In this document: positions 1-6,989 of the stretch, one piece after another
Position numbering within the stretch: the first letter of the stretch is position 1
Layout: each line of letters opens with the position of its first letter
NCBI GenBank assembly: GCA_905192625.1
Contig: CAJJLI010000019.1
Location: 1-12,284, forward strand
Direction of reading: 5' to 3'
DNA: 12,284 bases
From: an uncultured Clostridium sp.
GTDB lineage: Bacteria; Bacillota; Clostridia; Lachnospirales; Lachnospiraceae
Position numbers and translations under genes: made by a program
The notes under the pieces: generated by a model
The model's input: the letters and a program-made list of their open reading frames with translations, nothing else
Told to the model about the DNA's origin: nothing
Databases searched by the model: none

Positions 1-1
1 T

Positions 2-706
2 ATCGTCAATGACGTCCTTTGGCAGATACTTCCTGGCCTTTTCGTTTGGCGTCGTGCGCTTAATCGTATCTGTGAAGGTGGATTTCAACATCACCTACAA
101 AGTATACGTGCCCTTGAGTTACTTGAAAAGCATGGGAAAGGGTTGAACCTTACGAAAGAGGTTAGAGATGGGATTTTAAACCATCAAACCGCTGGTAGTC
201 CAAGTACACTAGAAGGAAAAGTGGTTCGCTTGTCGGATAAGATTGCTTATATCAATCATGACATTGACGATGCAATCCGAGGGAAAATAATAAAAGAAGA
301 AGAAATTCCAGAAGAGTTTACCAACATACTAGGACATGATCCTAGGCAACGCTTGGATACATTAATTCATGATATTGTTATTCATAGTGAGGGTAAAAAT
401 GACATTCTGATGTCAAGTGAGGTAGAAAATGCAATGATGATGCTACGAAAATTTATGTTTCGTAGTGTGTATACCAATCCAGTTGCAAAAGGGCAAGAAG
501 CAAAGGCAGAAAAGATGATTGAACGACTATTTATCTATTATCAAGACCATTTAGAGAGTTTGCCAGATGAATATCGTTTTATGATTGAAGAAAAAGGTGA
601 GAAAGCAAGTCGAGTAGTATGCGATTATATCGCAGGTATGACGGATCGATACGCGGTTATTAAATACAAAGAGATAATGATACCTACCTTTTGGGAGGTC
701 TATTAG
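2..706 (+). CDS. dgt: dGTPase-family dNTP triphosphohydrolase (HD superfamily), C-terminal part
   Basis: Enzymes of this family hydrolyse a deoxynucleoside triphosphate to the deoxynucleoside and inorganic triphosphate, and so control cytoplasmic dNTP pools. Only the C-terminal two thirds is present; the frame is open from base 2, so no start codon is in the window. From about base 53 the product matches the Gram-positive family well: RALNRICEGGFQHH, then GLNLTKEVRDGILNH, then LSDKIAYINHDIDDAIRG, whose Asp (bases 236-238) is the expected third metal ligand, then FMFRSVYTNPVAKG and VVCDYIAGMTDRY near the end. The TTG at 143 is an internal Leu codon, not a start. Odd: bases 1-52 should encode the GHDLGHTPFGHAGE-type metal-binding stretch but read as unrelated residues (VLWQILPGLLFVWR), which points to indels or sequence error. 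The gene sits 37 bases before dnaG, its usual neighbour in clostridia. The family call is firm; substrate preference (dGTP or other dNTPs) is not visible. Confidence 0.87.
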   Translation: MVNDVLWQILPGLFVWRRALNRICEGGFQHHLQSIRALELLEKHGKGLNLTKEVRDGILNHQTAGSPSTLEGKVVRLSDKIAYINHDIDDAIRGKIIKEEEIPEEFTNILGHDPRQRLDTLIHDIVIHSEGKNDILMSSEVENAMMMLRKFMFRSVYTNPVAKGQEAKAEKMIERLFIYYQDHLESLPDEYRFMIEEKGEKASRVVCDYIAGMTDRYAVIKYKEIMIPTFWEVY

Positions 707-743
707 ATAAATTGATTCAGTAAGTTAGAAGGTTGGAGATAGT

Positions 744-2531
744 ATGTATTATCCTGAGGATATAGTAGAAGAAGTTAGAACAAGAAATGACATTGTTGAT
801 GTCGTAGGATCCTATGTAAAACTTCAAAAGAAGGGAAGCAATTACATGGGCTTATGTCCATTTCATAATGAAAAATCCCCCTCTTTTTCTGTAAGCGGTT
901 CCAAACAAATGTATCACTGTTTTGGATGTGGCGTTGGGGGAAATGTGTTTACTTTTTTAATGGAGTATGAAAATTTCACATTTGTTGAAGCCCTAAAGAG
1001 CTTATCCGAACGTGCAGGTGTTAAACTTCCGGAGCTTGAATATTCCAAAGAAGCAAAGCAGGCAGCGGATTTAAAGGGGCGCCTTTTAGAGATTAATAAA
1101 GAGGCTGCTAAATATTATTATTATCAATTAAAATCAAAAAATGGTGGACATGCCTATTCTTACTTAAAAGACAGAGGTTTAAGTGATGAAATCATTGCAA
1201 AATTTGGATTGGGCTATTCGAATCCTCTATCCGATGATTTATACCTGTATATAAAAGGTCTAGGTTATGAGGATGATATTTTACGACAATCTGGTTTATT
1301 CACTATGGAAGAAAAAGGAGTTTATGATAAGTTTTGGAATCGTGTTATGTTTCCAATCATGGATAGTAACAATAAGGTTATTGCTTTTGGTGGACGTGTC
1401 ATGGGAGATGGAAATCCCAAATATCTAAACTCTCCAGAAACAAAAATCTTTGATAAAAGTAGAAATCTATATGGCTTAAACTTTGCAAGACAAACTAGAA
1501 AATCATATTTGTTGATTTGTGAAGGTTATATGGATGTAATCTCATTACATCAAGCAGGTTTTACAAATGCAGTTGCGTCGCTTGGTACTGCATTTACACC
1601 ACAACAAGCAAAATTATTATCAAGGTATACCAAGGAAGTAATTATTACCTACGATAGCGATGCAGCAGGTGTGAAAGCGACACTTCGGGCCATACCTATT
1701 TTAAAAGAAGCAGGGATTTCTGCCAAAATAGTAAACATGAGCCCGTATAAAGATCCGGATGAGTTTATTAAAGTCCTTGGAGCAGAAGAATACCAAAAGC
1801 GTATTGATAATGCTATGAATAGCTTTTTATTTGAAATTGAAGTTTTACAAAGAGAATATGAGCTAGAAGATCCTGAGCAAAAAACTAAGTTCTATAATGA
1901 AATGGCGAAAAAGCTTTTAGTTTTCACTGAAGAATTAGAACGAAATAATTATATTGAAGCATTATCTAAAAAATATAATATTAGCTATGATAATTTAAGA
2001 AAATTAGTGAATCGATATGGTGCTAGTGAGTCCATAGTTCTTGTAGCAAAAGAAACAAGGGATAGAGAGAAAGAAAATGCATCGAAAAAGGTGAAGCCAG
2101 AAGAGGGAATGTTAAACTCTCAAAAAATACTTTTGACTTGGTTGATTGAAGATATCACTACATTTGACAAACTAAAAGGATGTATAGGACCAGAAGATTT
2201 TACAACTGAATTTTACCGTAAAGTAGCAGCAATGGTCTTTTTACAATACAATGAAGAACATCAAGTTACCCCAGCTAAGATAATTAATTATTTTGAAAGT
2301 AAGGAGGACCAAACGTTAGTTGCGGAATTATTCTCGACGCAAATCCGTGTAGAAATGAACGACGCAGAAAAAAGAAAACTATTTGCGGATACTGTAGTAA
2401 GAGTAAAAAAGGCAAGTTTAGATATAAGTTATAAAAATGCCATTGAAAATAATGACATAATGGCATTACAAAATATCATCATACAACAACGAGACCTTGA
2501 CAAATTGCATAGTTCTTTAAATGCTGGTTAA
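744..2531 (+). CDS. dnaG: DNA primase DnaG
   Basis: Synthesises the short RNA primers for lagging-strand DNA replication and works with the replicative helicase at the fork. The 595 residues equal the usual length. Domains in order: an N-terminal CHC2 zinc-binding domain with ligands Cys38, His41, Cys59 and Cys62 (CPFHNEKSPSF and YHCFGCGVGG); the catalytic core with the conserved FWNRVMFPI, AFGGR and KYLNSPETKIF stretches; a TOPRIM fold with the catalytic Glu260 (CEGYMDV) and the metal-binding pair Asp304/Asp306 (TYDSDAAG); and a less conserved helical C-terminal part (about 450-595) that in the family binds the helicase. The ATG at 744 is chosen because GGAG (735-738) lies five bases upstream and because the protein begins at the family's normal N-terminus (YYPEDIVEEVRTRNDIVDVV). 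It lies between the dNTPase and rpoD, the standard macromolecular synthesis cluster. No missing key residue was seen. Confidence 0.98.
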   Translation: MYYPEDIVEEVRTRNDIVDVVGSYVKLQKKGSNYMGLCPFHNEKSPSFSVSGSKQMYHCFGCGVGGNVFTFLMEYENFTFVEALKSLSERAGVKLPELEYSKEAKQAADLKGRLLEINKEAAKYYYYQLKSKNGGHAYSYLKDRGLSDEIIAKFGLGYSNPLSDDLYLYIKGLGYEDDILRQSGLFTMEEKGVYDKFWNRVMFPIMDSNNKVIAFGGRVMGDGNPKYLNSPETKIFDKSRNLYGLNFARQTRKSYLLICEGYMDVISLHQAGFTNAVASLGTAFTPQQAKLLSRYTKEVIITYDSDAAGVKATLRAIPILKEAGISAKIVNMSPYKDPDEFIKVLGAEEYQKRIDNAMNSFLFEIEVLQREYELEDPEQKTKFYNEMAKKLLVFTEELERNNYIEALSKKYNISYDNLRKLVNRYGASESIVLVAKETRDREKENASKKVKPEEGMLNSQKILLTWLIEDITTFDKLKGCIGPEDFTTEFYRKVAAMVFLQYNEEHQVTPAKIINYFESKEDQTLVAELFSTQIRVEMNDAEKRKLFADTVVRVKKASLDISYKNAIENNDIMALQNIIIQQRDLDKLHSSLNAG

Positions 2532-2646
2532 ACTGTCAGAAGATAGGAAAGTAAAGGCTTTTAGAGGATAAGTTTACAAATATGAGTATAATTTAAGCAA
2601 TTAGTAACAAGAATAACAATCAGAAAAAGAAGGAAGGGCGCTATTT

Positions 2647-3765
2647 ATGGATGAGAATCTATCGAAATTTCATGAAAAGCTTAAAGAATTGTTAGCTTAC
2701 GCAAAGAAAAAAAAGAATGAATTAGAGTATGACGAAATCAATGATTTCTTTAGTGATCTTGAAATGAATGCAGAGCAAATTGAGCGTATTTATGAGTTCT
2801 TAGAAGCGAATAATATTGATGTGTTACGTGTTCCTGAATTAGATGAAGTAGATGATGAGGTAGATGTTGAAGATCTTGCTCTTATAGAAGAGGAAGAAGA
2901 TTTATCAAAAATTGATCTAACCGTTCCAGAAGGGATTGGTATAGAAGACCCAGTACGTATGTATCTAAAAGAGATAGGTAAAGTACCGTTATTAAGTGCC
3001 GATGAAGAAACTGTTTTATCAAGAAGAATGGAAGAGGGAGACAAGGAAGCAAGAAAACGACTAGCAGAGGCGAATTTGCGTTTGGTAGTGAGTATTGCGA
3101 AACGTTATGTTGGCCGTGGAATGCAATTCTTAGATTTAATACAGGAAGGAAATCTTGGACTAATTAAAGCCGTTGAAAAATTTGATTATCGTAAAGGTTT
3201 TAAATTTAGTACGTATGCAACTTGGTGGATACGCCAGGCGATTACAAGAGCAATTGCAGATCAAGCAAGAACCATTCGAATTCCAGTGCATATGGTAGAA
3301 ACAATAAATAAATTAATTCGTGTGCAACGTCAGTTGTTACAAGAGCTTGGAAGAGAGCCATTTCCAGAAGAAATTGCAAAAGAAATGAATCTTCCAGTGG
3401 AAAGGGTGCGTGAAATTCAGAAAATTTCACAGGAACCAGTTTCTTTAGAAACTCCAATTGGTGAGGAAGAAGATAGCCATTTGGGGGATTTTATACAAGA
3501 TGATAATGTCCCTGTACCTGCAGAAGCTGCGGCATTTACGCTATTAAAAGAGCAGTTGTTGGAGGTTTTAGGAACACTTACAGATCGTGAACAGAAGGTA
3601 CTTCGTTTACGATTTGGGCTAGACGATGGAAGAGCTCGTACATTAGAGGAAGTAGGAAAAGAGTTTAATGTTACGAGAGAACGTATTCGACAAATTGAAG
3701 CGAAAGCATTGCGAAAATTAAGACATCCTAGTCGCTCAAGGAAATTAAAGGATTATTTAGACTAG
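2647..3765 (+). CDS. rpoD: primary sigma factor RpoD (SigA, sigma-70 family)
   Basis: The housekeeping sigma subunit that directs RNA polymerase to -10/-35 promoters. At 372 residues it is the size of Bacillus SigA and lacks the large insert of E. coli sigma-70. Regions in order: an acidic region 1.1 (about 1-90, rich in Glu/Asp); region 1.2 starting at Asp101 ([16 protein letters not shown]); region 2 with core-binding and -10-recognition/melting segments ([25 protein letters not shown], then [12 protein letters not shown] from Ser188); region 3 ([12 protein letters not shown]); region 4.2 helix-turn-helix for the -35 element (about 331-365, [28 protein letters not shown]). The ATG at 2647 has AGGAAGGG (2631-2638) eight bases upstream. 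A 115-base gap separates it from dnaG, so it may have its own promoter as well as read-through, but I could not pair a convincing -35 with the TATAAT at 2587. The next gene starts 15 bases after its stop, indicating co-transcription. Confidence 0.98.
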   Translation: MDENLSKFHEKLKELLAYAKKKKNELEYDEINDFFSDLEMNAEQIERIYEFLEANNIDVLRVPELDEVDDEVDVEDLALIEEEEDLSKIDLTVPEGIGIEDPVRMYLKEIGKVPLLSADEETVLSRRMEEGDKEARKRLAEANLRLVVSIAKRYVGRGMQFLDLIQEGNLGLIKAVEKFDYRKGFKFSTYATWWIRQAITRAIADQARTIRIPVHMVETINKLIRVQRQLLQELGREPFPEEIAKEMNLPVERVREIQKISQEPVSLETPIGEEEDSHLGDFIQDDNVPVPAEAAAFTLLKEQLLEVLGTLTDREQKVLRLRFGLDDGRARTLEEVGKEFNVTRERIRQIEAKALRKLRHPSRSRKLKDYLD

Positions 3766-3780
3766 AAGGGATAGACTTAA

Positions 3781-4479
3781 ATGCAATTATCGAAACGATT
3801 ATTAATGGTAACTAATTTTGTAAGAAAGGGAAGTGTGGTCGCTGATGTAGGCTGCGATCACGCATACATTTCTATCTATTTAATACAAAGTAATATAGCA
3901 AAGAAGACATACGCGCTTGATATTAATCGTGGGCCTTTAGAAAAGGCAAAAGCGAATATTGCTTCCAATAATCTTAGCAATTGTATCGAAACAAGATTAT
4001 CAAACGGTTTGCAGAAATTGCCACCAGACCGTGTAGATACGATTGTAATTGCTGGGATGGGAGGCCCTTTAGCGATTAATATATTAACAGATGGAAAAGA
4101 AAGTGTAGATTGTGCAACTGAACTTGTGCTACAAGTACAATCAGAGCTTGATAAGGTGAGACGATATCTACATACAATCAACTTTATGATAGAAGAAGAG
4201 TCTATGTGTAAAGAAGATGGAAAGTTTTATACTGCAATTCATGCAGTAAAAGGGATGCAAGAAAAACCGTATAATTCCATTGAGCTAAAGTATGGTAGGT
4301 ATTTGCTAGAAACTAAAAATGTAACATTAAAAGAGTACCTTGAAAAAGAGTATAAAACAGCATTATCTATCAAGGAGAAATTAGAGTCTGAAGATAGTGA
4401 TAAAGCTAAAATGCGCTTGGAAAGCTTAAAAGAAGAAATAAGCGATTTAGAAGGGGCACTATCCTATTACAATCATTGA
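3781..4479 (+). CDS. trmK: tRNA (adenine22-N1)-methyltransferase TrmK
   Basis: Methylates N1 of A22 in the D-arm region of tRNAs with S-adenosylmethionine as donor (activity known for the Bacillus TrmK/YqfN family). The 232 residues match the family. The N-terminal Rossmann-like domain shows the SAM-binding motif VADVGCDHAYISIYL (20-34) with Asp22, Gly24 and Asp26, an acidic residue closing the second strand (ALDIN, Asp47), and the family's catalytic-site motif IAGMGGPLA (90-98). The C-terminal part (about 180-230) is Lys/Glu-rich and predicted to form a helical coiled-coil, also typical of TrmK. The ATG at 3781 is preceded by AGAAGGG at 3764-3770, which overlaps the rpoD stop codon, so the two genes are probably translated from one mRNA. 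Firmicutes often follow trmK with a Nif3/YqfO-like gene; here a nucleoside kinase takes that place. Confidence 0.95.
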   Translation: MQLSKRLLMVTNFVRKGSVVADVGCDHAYISIYLIQSNIAKKTYALDINRGPLEKAKANIASNNLSNCIETRLSNGLQKLPPDRVDTIVIAGMGGPLAINILTDGKESVDCATELVLQVQSELDKVRRYLHTINFMIEEESMCKEDGKFYTAIHAVKGMQEKPYNSIELKYGRYLLETKNVTLKEYLEKEYKTALSIKEKLESEDSDKAKMRLESLKEEISDLEGALSYYNH

Positions 4480-4518
4480 TCTATCGCATTAATATATACC
4501 TTAAAAAGGGAGGTTATA

Positions 4519-6180
4519 ATGGAGTTAGTTAAGGTTACAATTAATAATGTCACTAGAGAGTATAAAAAAGGAACGACATTTTTAGAGATAAGCAAAGAAT
4601 ACCAGCAGGAGTATGATAATGAAATTATTTTGGTCCTTATGAATGGTAGATTGCGAGAACTTTTTAAAACAGTAAAAGAAGATTGTACCATAGAATTTGT
4701 TACAACAGCTGAAGAGTCGGGGATGAAAACATACAAAAGAGGCATGATACTTGTTATGTTAAGAGCAATTTATCGAGTTCTTGATAGAGAACGGATTGAT
4801 AAAGTGCGTGTTGAGCATTCCATAGGTTCTGGAATTTATTGTGAACTTGATGGTAAAGATAAGCTCACAGATACGATTATTGCTGATGTTAAACAAGAGA
4901 TGGAACGTTTAATAGAAAAAGATTTACCTTTTATGAAACGCTCCATTGGTACACAGGAAGCAATTGATTTATTCCGCAAGTATCGTATGTATGACAAAGA
5001 AAAATTATTTCGCTTTCGTAGAGTTTCCAAAGCAAATATATATAATTTAGATGGTTTTGAAGATTACTATTATGGCTACATGCCACCTTCTACAGGAATG
5101 TTAAAATATTTTGATTTATTTCCTTATCATGAAGGGTTTATATTGCTATTACCAAATATGAGTAGCCCTAAAGTAATACCATCATTTGAACCTCGCCCGA
5201 ATTTGTTTAAAACTTTGCAGATTGCAAACCGCTGGGGAAGAATGATGGAAATTGAAACGGTTGGTGCTCTAAATGAACAAATTACAAAAGGGAATATAAA
5301 TGATATTATTCTCATACAGGAAGCGCTAATGGAAAAAAGAATCGCAGAGATAGCAGAACAAATTAAGTCTGCTGGTGGAAAGAAGTTTATAATGATAGCA
5401 GGTCCATCATCCTCTGGAAAGACTACATTTTCCCATCGATTGTCCATTCAGCTTCGAACACTAGGATTTAAACCACATCCAATTGCAGTTGATGATTATT
5501 TCGTAAATCGCGAAGATACACCGAAAGACGAATTTGGTAATTTCAATTTTGAGTCCTTACATGCAATTGATGTTGAGCAGTTTAACAAAGATATGAAAGA
5601 TTTATTAGATGGAAAGAGTGTTGAAATTCCGAGTTTCAATTTTAAGTCAGGAAAAAGAGAATACAAAGGGAATGTTAAAACACTTGGTCCAGAAGATGTT
5701 TTAGTAATTGAGGGGATTCATGGTTTAAATGATGAGTTGTCTTATGCACTTCCAAAAGAGAGCAAATTTAGAATTTATATCAGTGCGCTAACTCAGTTGA
5801 ATATTGATGAACACAATCGTATTTCTACGACGGATGGTCGTTTGATACGAAGAATGGTTCGGGATGCTAGAACAAGGGGAACCTCGGCAAGAGAAACAAT
5901 TGCGATGTGGCCATCTGTTCGTAGAGGTGAAGAAGAAAATATATTTCCATTTCAAGAAAATGCGGATTGTATGTTCAACTCAGCATTGATTTATGAGCTT
6001 TCCGTACTAAAACAATATGCAGAACCAATTTTGTTTGGAATTCCGTGCGATTGTAAAGAGTATTTAGAAGCAAAACGTTTGCTTAAATTTTTAGATTACT
6101 TTTTGGGTGTTAGTACAGAAGACATACCAAAGAATTCCATATTAAAAGAGTTTGTAGGTGGAAGTTGTTTTCATGTTTAA
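4519..6180 (+). CDS. nucleoside kinase: ThrRS-like N-terminus fused to a uridine kinase/PRK-type P-loop domain
   Basis: A two-part cytoplasmic protein of 553 residues. The first ~60 residues look like a TGS-type beta-grasp domain (KVTINNVTREYKKGTTFLEI), and about 63-200 resemble the second domain of threonyl-tRNA synthetase (VEHSIGSGIY, His100), but no aminoacylation core follows. From about 290 it is a phosphoribulokinase/uridine kinase-family kinase: Walker A GPSSSGKTT (295-303), VDDYF with Asp325/Asp326 where uridine kinases bind the nucleoside and catalytic metal, VIEGIHGLND (396-405) as the Walker B-like strand, and the Arg-rich lid RRMVRDARTRG (444-454). The family is usually annotated uridine kinase or nucleoside kinase; the real substrate here is inferred, and an ATP-dependent sugar or nucleoside kinase is the safe statement. 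The ATG at 4519 has a strong AAAGGGAGG (4505-4513) five bases upstream. It begins 39 bases after trmK and probably shares its transcript. Confidence 0.9.
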   Translation: MELVKVTINNVTREYKKGTTFLEISKEYQQEYDNEIILVLMNGRLRELFKTVKEDCTIEFVTTAEESGMKTYKRGMILVMLRAIYRVLDRERIDKVRVEHSIGSGIYCELDGKDKLTDTIIADVKQEMERLIEKDLPFMKRSIGTQEAIDLFRKYRMYDKEKLFRFRRVSKANIYNLDGFEDYYYGYMPPSTGMLKYFDLFPYHEGFILLLPNMSSPKVIPSFEPRPNLFKTLQIANRWGRMMEIETVGALNEQITKGNINDIILIQEALMEKRIAEIAEQIKSAGGKKFIMIAGPSSSGKTTFSHRLSIQLRTLGFKPHPIAVDDYFVNREDTPKDEFGNFNFESLHAIDVEQFNKDMKDLLDGKSVEIPSFNFKSGKREYKGNVKTLGPEDVLVIEGIHGLNDELSYALPKESKFRIYISALTQLNIDEHNRISTTDGRLIRRMVRDARTRGTSARETIAMWPSVRRGEEENIFPFQENADCMFNSALIYELSVLKQYAEPILFGIPCDCKEYLEAKRLLKFLDYFLGVSTEDIPKNSILKEFVGGSCFHV

Positions 6181-6191
6181 ATAATCATATT

Positions 6192-6215
6192 TTGTAAAAG
6201 TTTTTGTATTTACAA
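6192..6215. repeat. 7-bp inverted repeat overlapping the rnpB -35 element
   Basis: TTGTAAA (6192-6198) and TTTACAA (6209-6215) are a perfect inverted pair around a 10-base AT-rich spacer. The right arm covers the -35 hexamer of the rnpB promoter. No T-run follows the right arm, so it is not an intrinsic terminator for the upstream kinase gene. It may be chance in AT-rich DNA. Confidence 0.35.
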
Positions 6216-6237
6216 CACTCATAATGTATGTTAGAAT
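6209..6237 (+). promoter_or_regulatory. rnpB promoter (sigma-A type)
   Basis: A -35 hexamer TTTACA (6209-6214) is separated by exactly 17 bases from a -10 hexamer TAGAAT (6232-6237). Each differs from the sigma-70/SigA consensus by a single base. A start about seven bases after the -10 falls at 6244-6245, just where the outer strand of the rnpB P1 helix begins; this independent agreement makes the call strong. Confidence 0.85.
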
Positions 6238-6244
6238 AACGTTT

Positions 6245-6675
6245 GCATGTCAAATGAGTAGTACAGATGATCGCGCCATTTTGGTGAGGAAAGTCCGGGC
6301 TTCATAGGGCAGGGTGCCGGATAACGTCCGGTGGAGGAGACTCTAAGGCTAGTGCAACAGAAAATAAACCGCCTATCGTTATGATAGGTAAGGGTGGAAT
6401 GGCGGTGTAAGAGACCACCGCTTTCCTGGTAACAGGAAAGGCAGTGTAAACCCCACTCGAAGCAAGACCAAACGTGTATGAGCTTATGCTCATACGGGGA
6501 GCGATACGGCGGCCCGTCGTGCTCCTAGGTAGGTCGCGTTTTGAGAATAGCTACTCTAGTGGCGAAAAAATTCGCTGTTAGCGTAGCTATTCTCAAAGGA
6601 GCTGTATGGCGACATACAGTCAAGATAGATGATCATCTGATACAGAACCCGGCTTATAGTACTACTCATACATGC
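6245..6675 (+). ncRNA. rnpB: RNase P RNA, class A
   Basis: Catalytic RNA of ribonuclease P, which cuts the 5' leader from precursor tRNAs. The conserved core is directly readable: GAGGAAAGTC (6286-6295), AGGGTGCCGGATAACGTCCGG, GTGCAACAGAAAATAAACCGCC, GGTAAGGGTGGAA, a GTAA-capped hairpin (6421-6440), CCCCACTCGAAGCAAGACCAAA, the CCA-binding GGT of L15 (6528-6530), P18 with a GCGA tetraloop (6602-6619), AGATAGATGATCATC, and ACAGAACCCGGCTTA (6642-6656). P1 is 11 perfect pairs (6254-6264 with 6659-6669), extended by GCATGT/ACATGC (6245-6250 with 6670-6675) across a three-base CAA bulge. P16/P17-like pairing (GGGGAGC with GCTCC) makes it class A, expected for clostridia and not for Bacillus. Relative to the E. 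coli RNA it carries two extra hairpins, at 6476-6495 and 6540-6597. Exact ends are inferred from the promoter and P1; 431 bases is within the class A range. Confidence 0.96.
6540..6597 (+). other. extra long hairpin within RNase P RNA
   Basis: A perfect 14-bp stem pairs 6540-6553 (TTTGAGAATAGCTA) with 6584-6597, and an inner 9-bp stem with G-U pairs (6558-6566 with 6571-6579) is capped by AAAA. It lies between the 3' strand of P15 and P18, where the E. coli RNA has only a short joiner. Other class A RNAs carry an optional helix (called P19) in this general area; I am not certain of the numbering. Confidence 0.7.
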
Positions 6676-6701
6676 AATAAGTATCTCTTTTTAGTGTAAT
6701 G

Positions 6702-6759
6702 CATAACATGTTCTTTTATAGGAACAATGTATGAAAACTAAAATGGATGCTTTTTTTTT
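6702..6759 (+). terminator. possible weak terminator after rnpB
   Basis: An imperfect stem of about 12 pairs with two bulges (6702-6714 with 6721-6733; core GTTC/GAAC) is followed, but only 17 bases later, by a run of nine T (6751-6759) and a second T-rich run. An intrinsic terminator normally has its T-run directly after the stem, so this is suggestive only. rnpB must end somewhere here, since its 3' strand of P1 closes at about 6675. Confidence 0.3.
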
Positions 6760-6939
6760 GCTTTTTAATTATTTTGTTTTAAATTCTTAATAAATAGCAG
6801 TAATTTAGCGGAGGATTTGTAAGAAAAAAGTAAAGACTAAGCTTATATAATATGTTAAGATGAAAGAGCTTATTTTAATAAATGCAAGAATTACAGGATA
6901 TTATTGTTTAAATATATGGTTAATAAACAGTGGATAGTA

Positions 6940-6976
6940 TGTAAAAAACGTTACACACTGATTTGATTTCGTTACA
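6940..6976. promoter_or_regulatory. candidate operator: dyad TGTAA-N6-TTACA plus direct repeat CGTTACA
   Basis: TGTAA (6940-6944) and TTACA (6951-6955) form an inverted pair, and CGTTACA occurs twice, at 6949-6955 and 6970-6976, exactly 21 bases apart or two helical turns. OmpR-family regulators such as the gene that starts at 6990 bind direct repeats on one face of the helix, often in front of their own operon, so autoregulation is a reasonable inference. The second copy is only two bases before the ribosome binding site. No binding evidence exists in the sequence itself. Confidence 0.4.
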
Positions 6977-6989
6977 TGGAGGCATTCAT

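Larger units (their letters stand above)
6676..6989. other. AT-rich intergenic region between rnpB and the two-component operon
   Basis: About 314 bases without a supportable gene. It holds a weak hairpin plus separate T-runs (6702-6759), an isolated TATAAT at 6846-6851 with no good -35 at the proper distance, a GGAGG at 6809-6813 that leads only to a TTG followed directly by a TAA stop, a TAGTAT at 6935-6940 that could be a -10 for the operon but lacks a matching -35, and a dyad/direct-repeat element at 6940-6976. The promoter of the response regulator operon should lie here but I cannot place it with confidence. Confidence 0.6.

Noticed and set aside
2573..2592. TTTACA (2573-2578) and TATAAT (2587-2592) before rpoD as a promoter
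   Set aside because: The hexamers are only eight bases apart, and no acceptable -35 lies 16-18 bases before the TATAAT. An rpoD promoter may exist here but the sequence does not support naming it.
4519..5120. Truncated threonyl-tRNA synthetase gene
   Set aside because: The ThrRS-like segment runs in frame into an intact kinase domain with all motifs, so it is a known-style fusion, not a broken synthetase.
6302..6493. 63-residue open frame on the minus strand
   Set aside because: It lies wholly inside the RNase P RNA gene and is a by-product of its GC-rich structured sequence.
6860..6937. 25-codon open frame starting at an ATG, between rnpB and the regulator
   Set aside because: No ribosome binding site, no recognisable motif, and composition like the AT-rich intergenic DNA around it.
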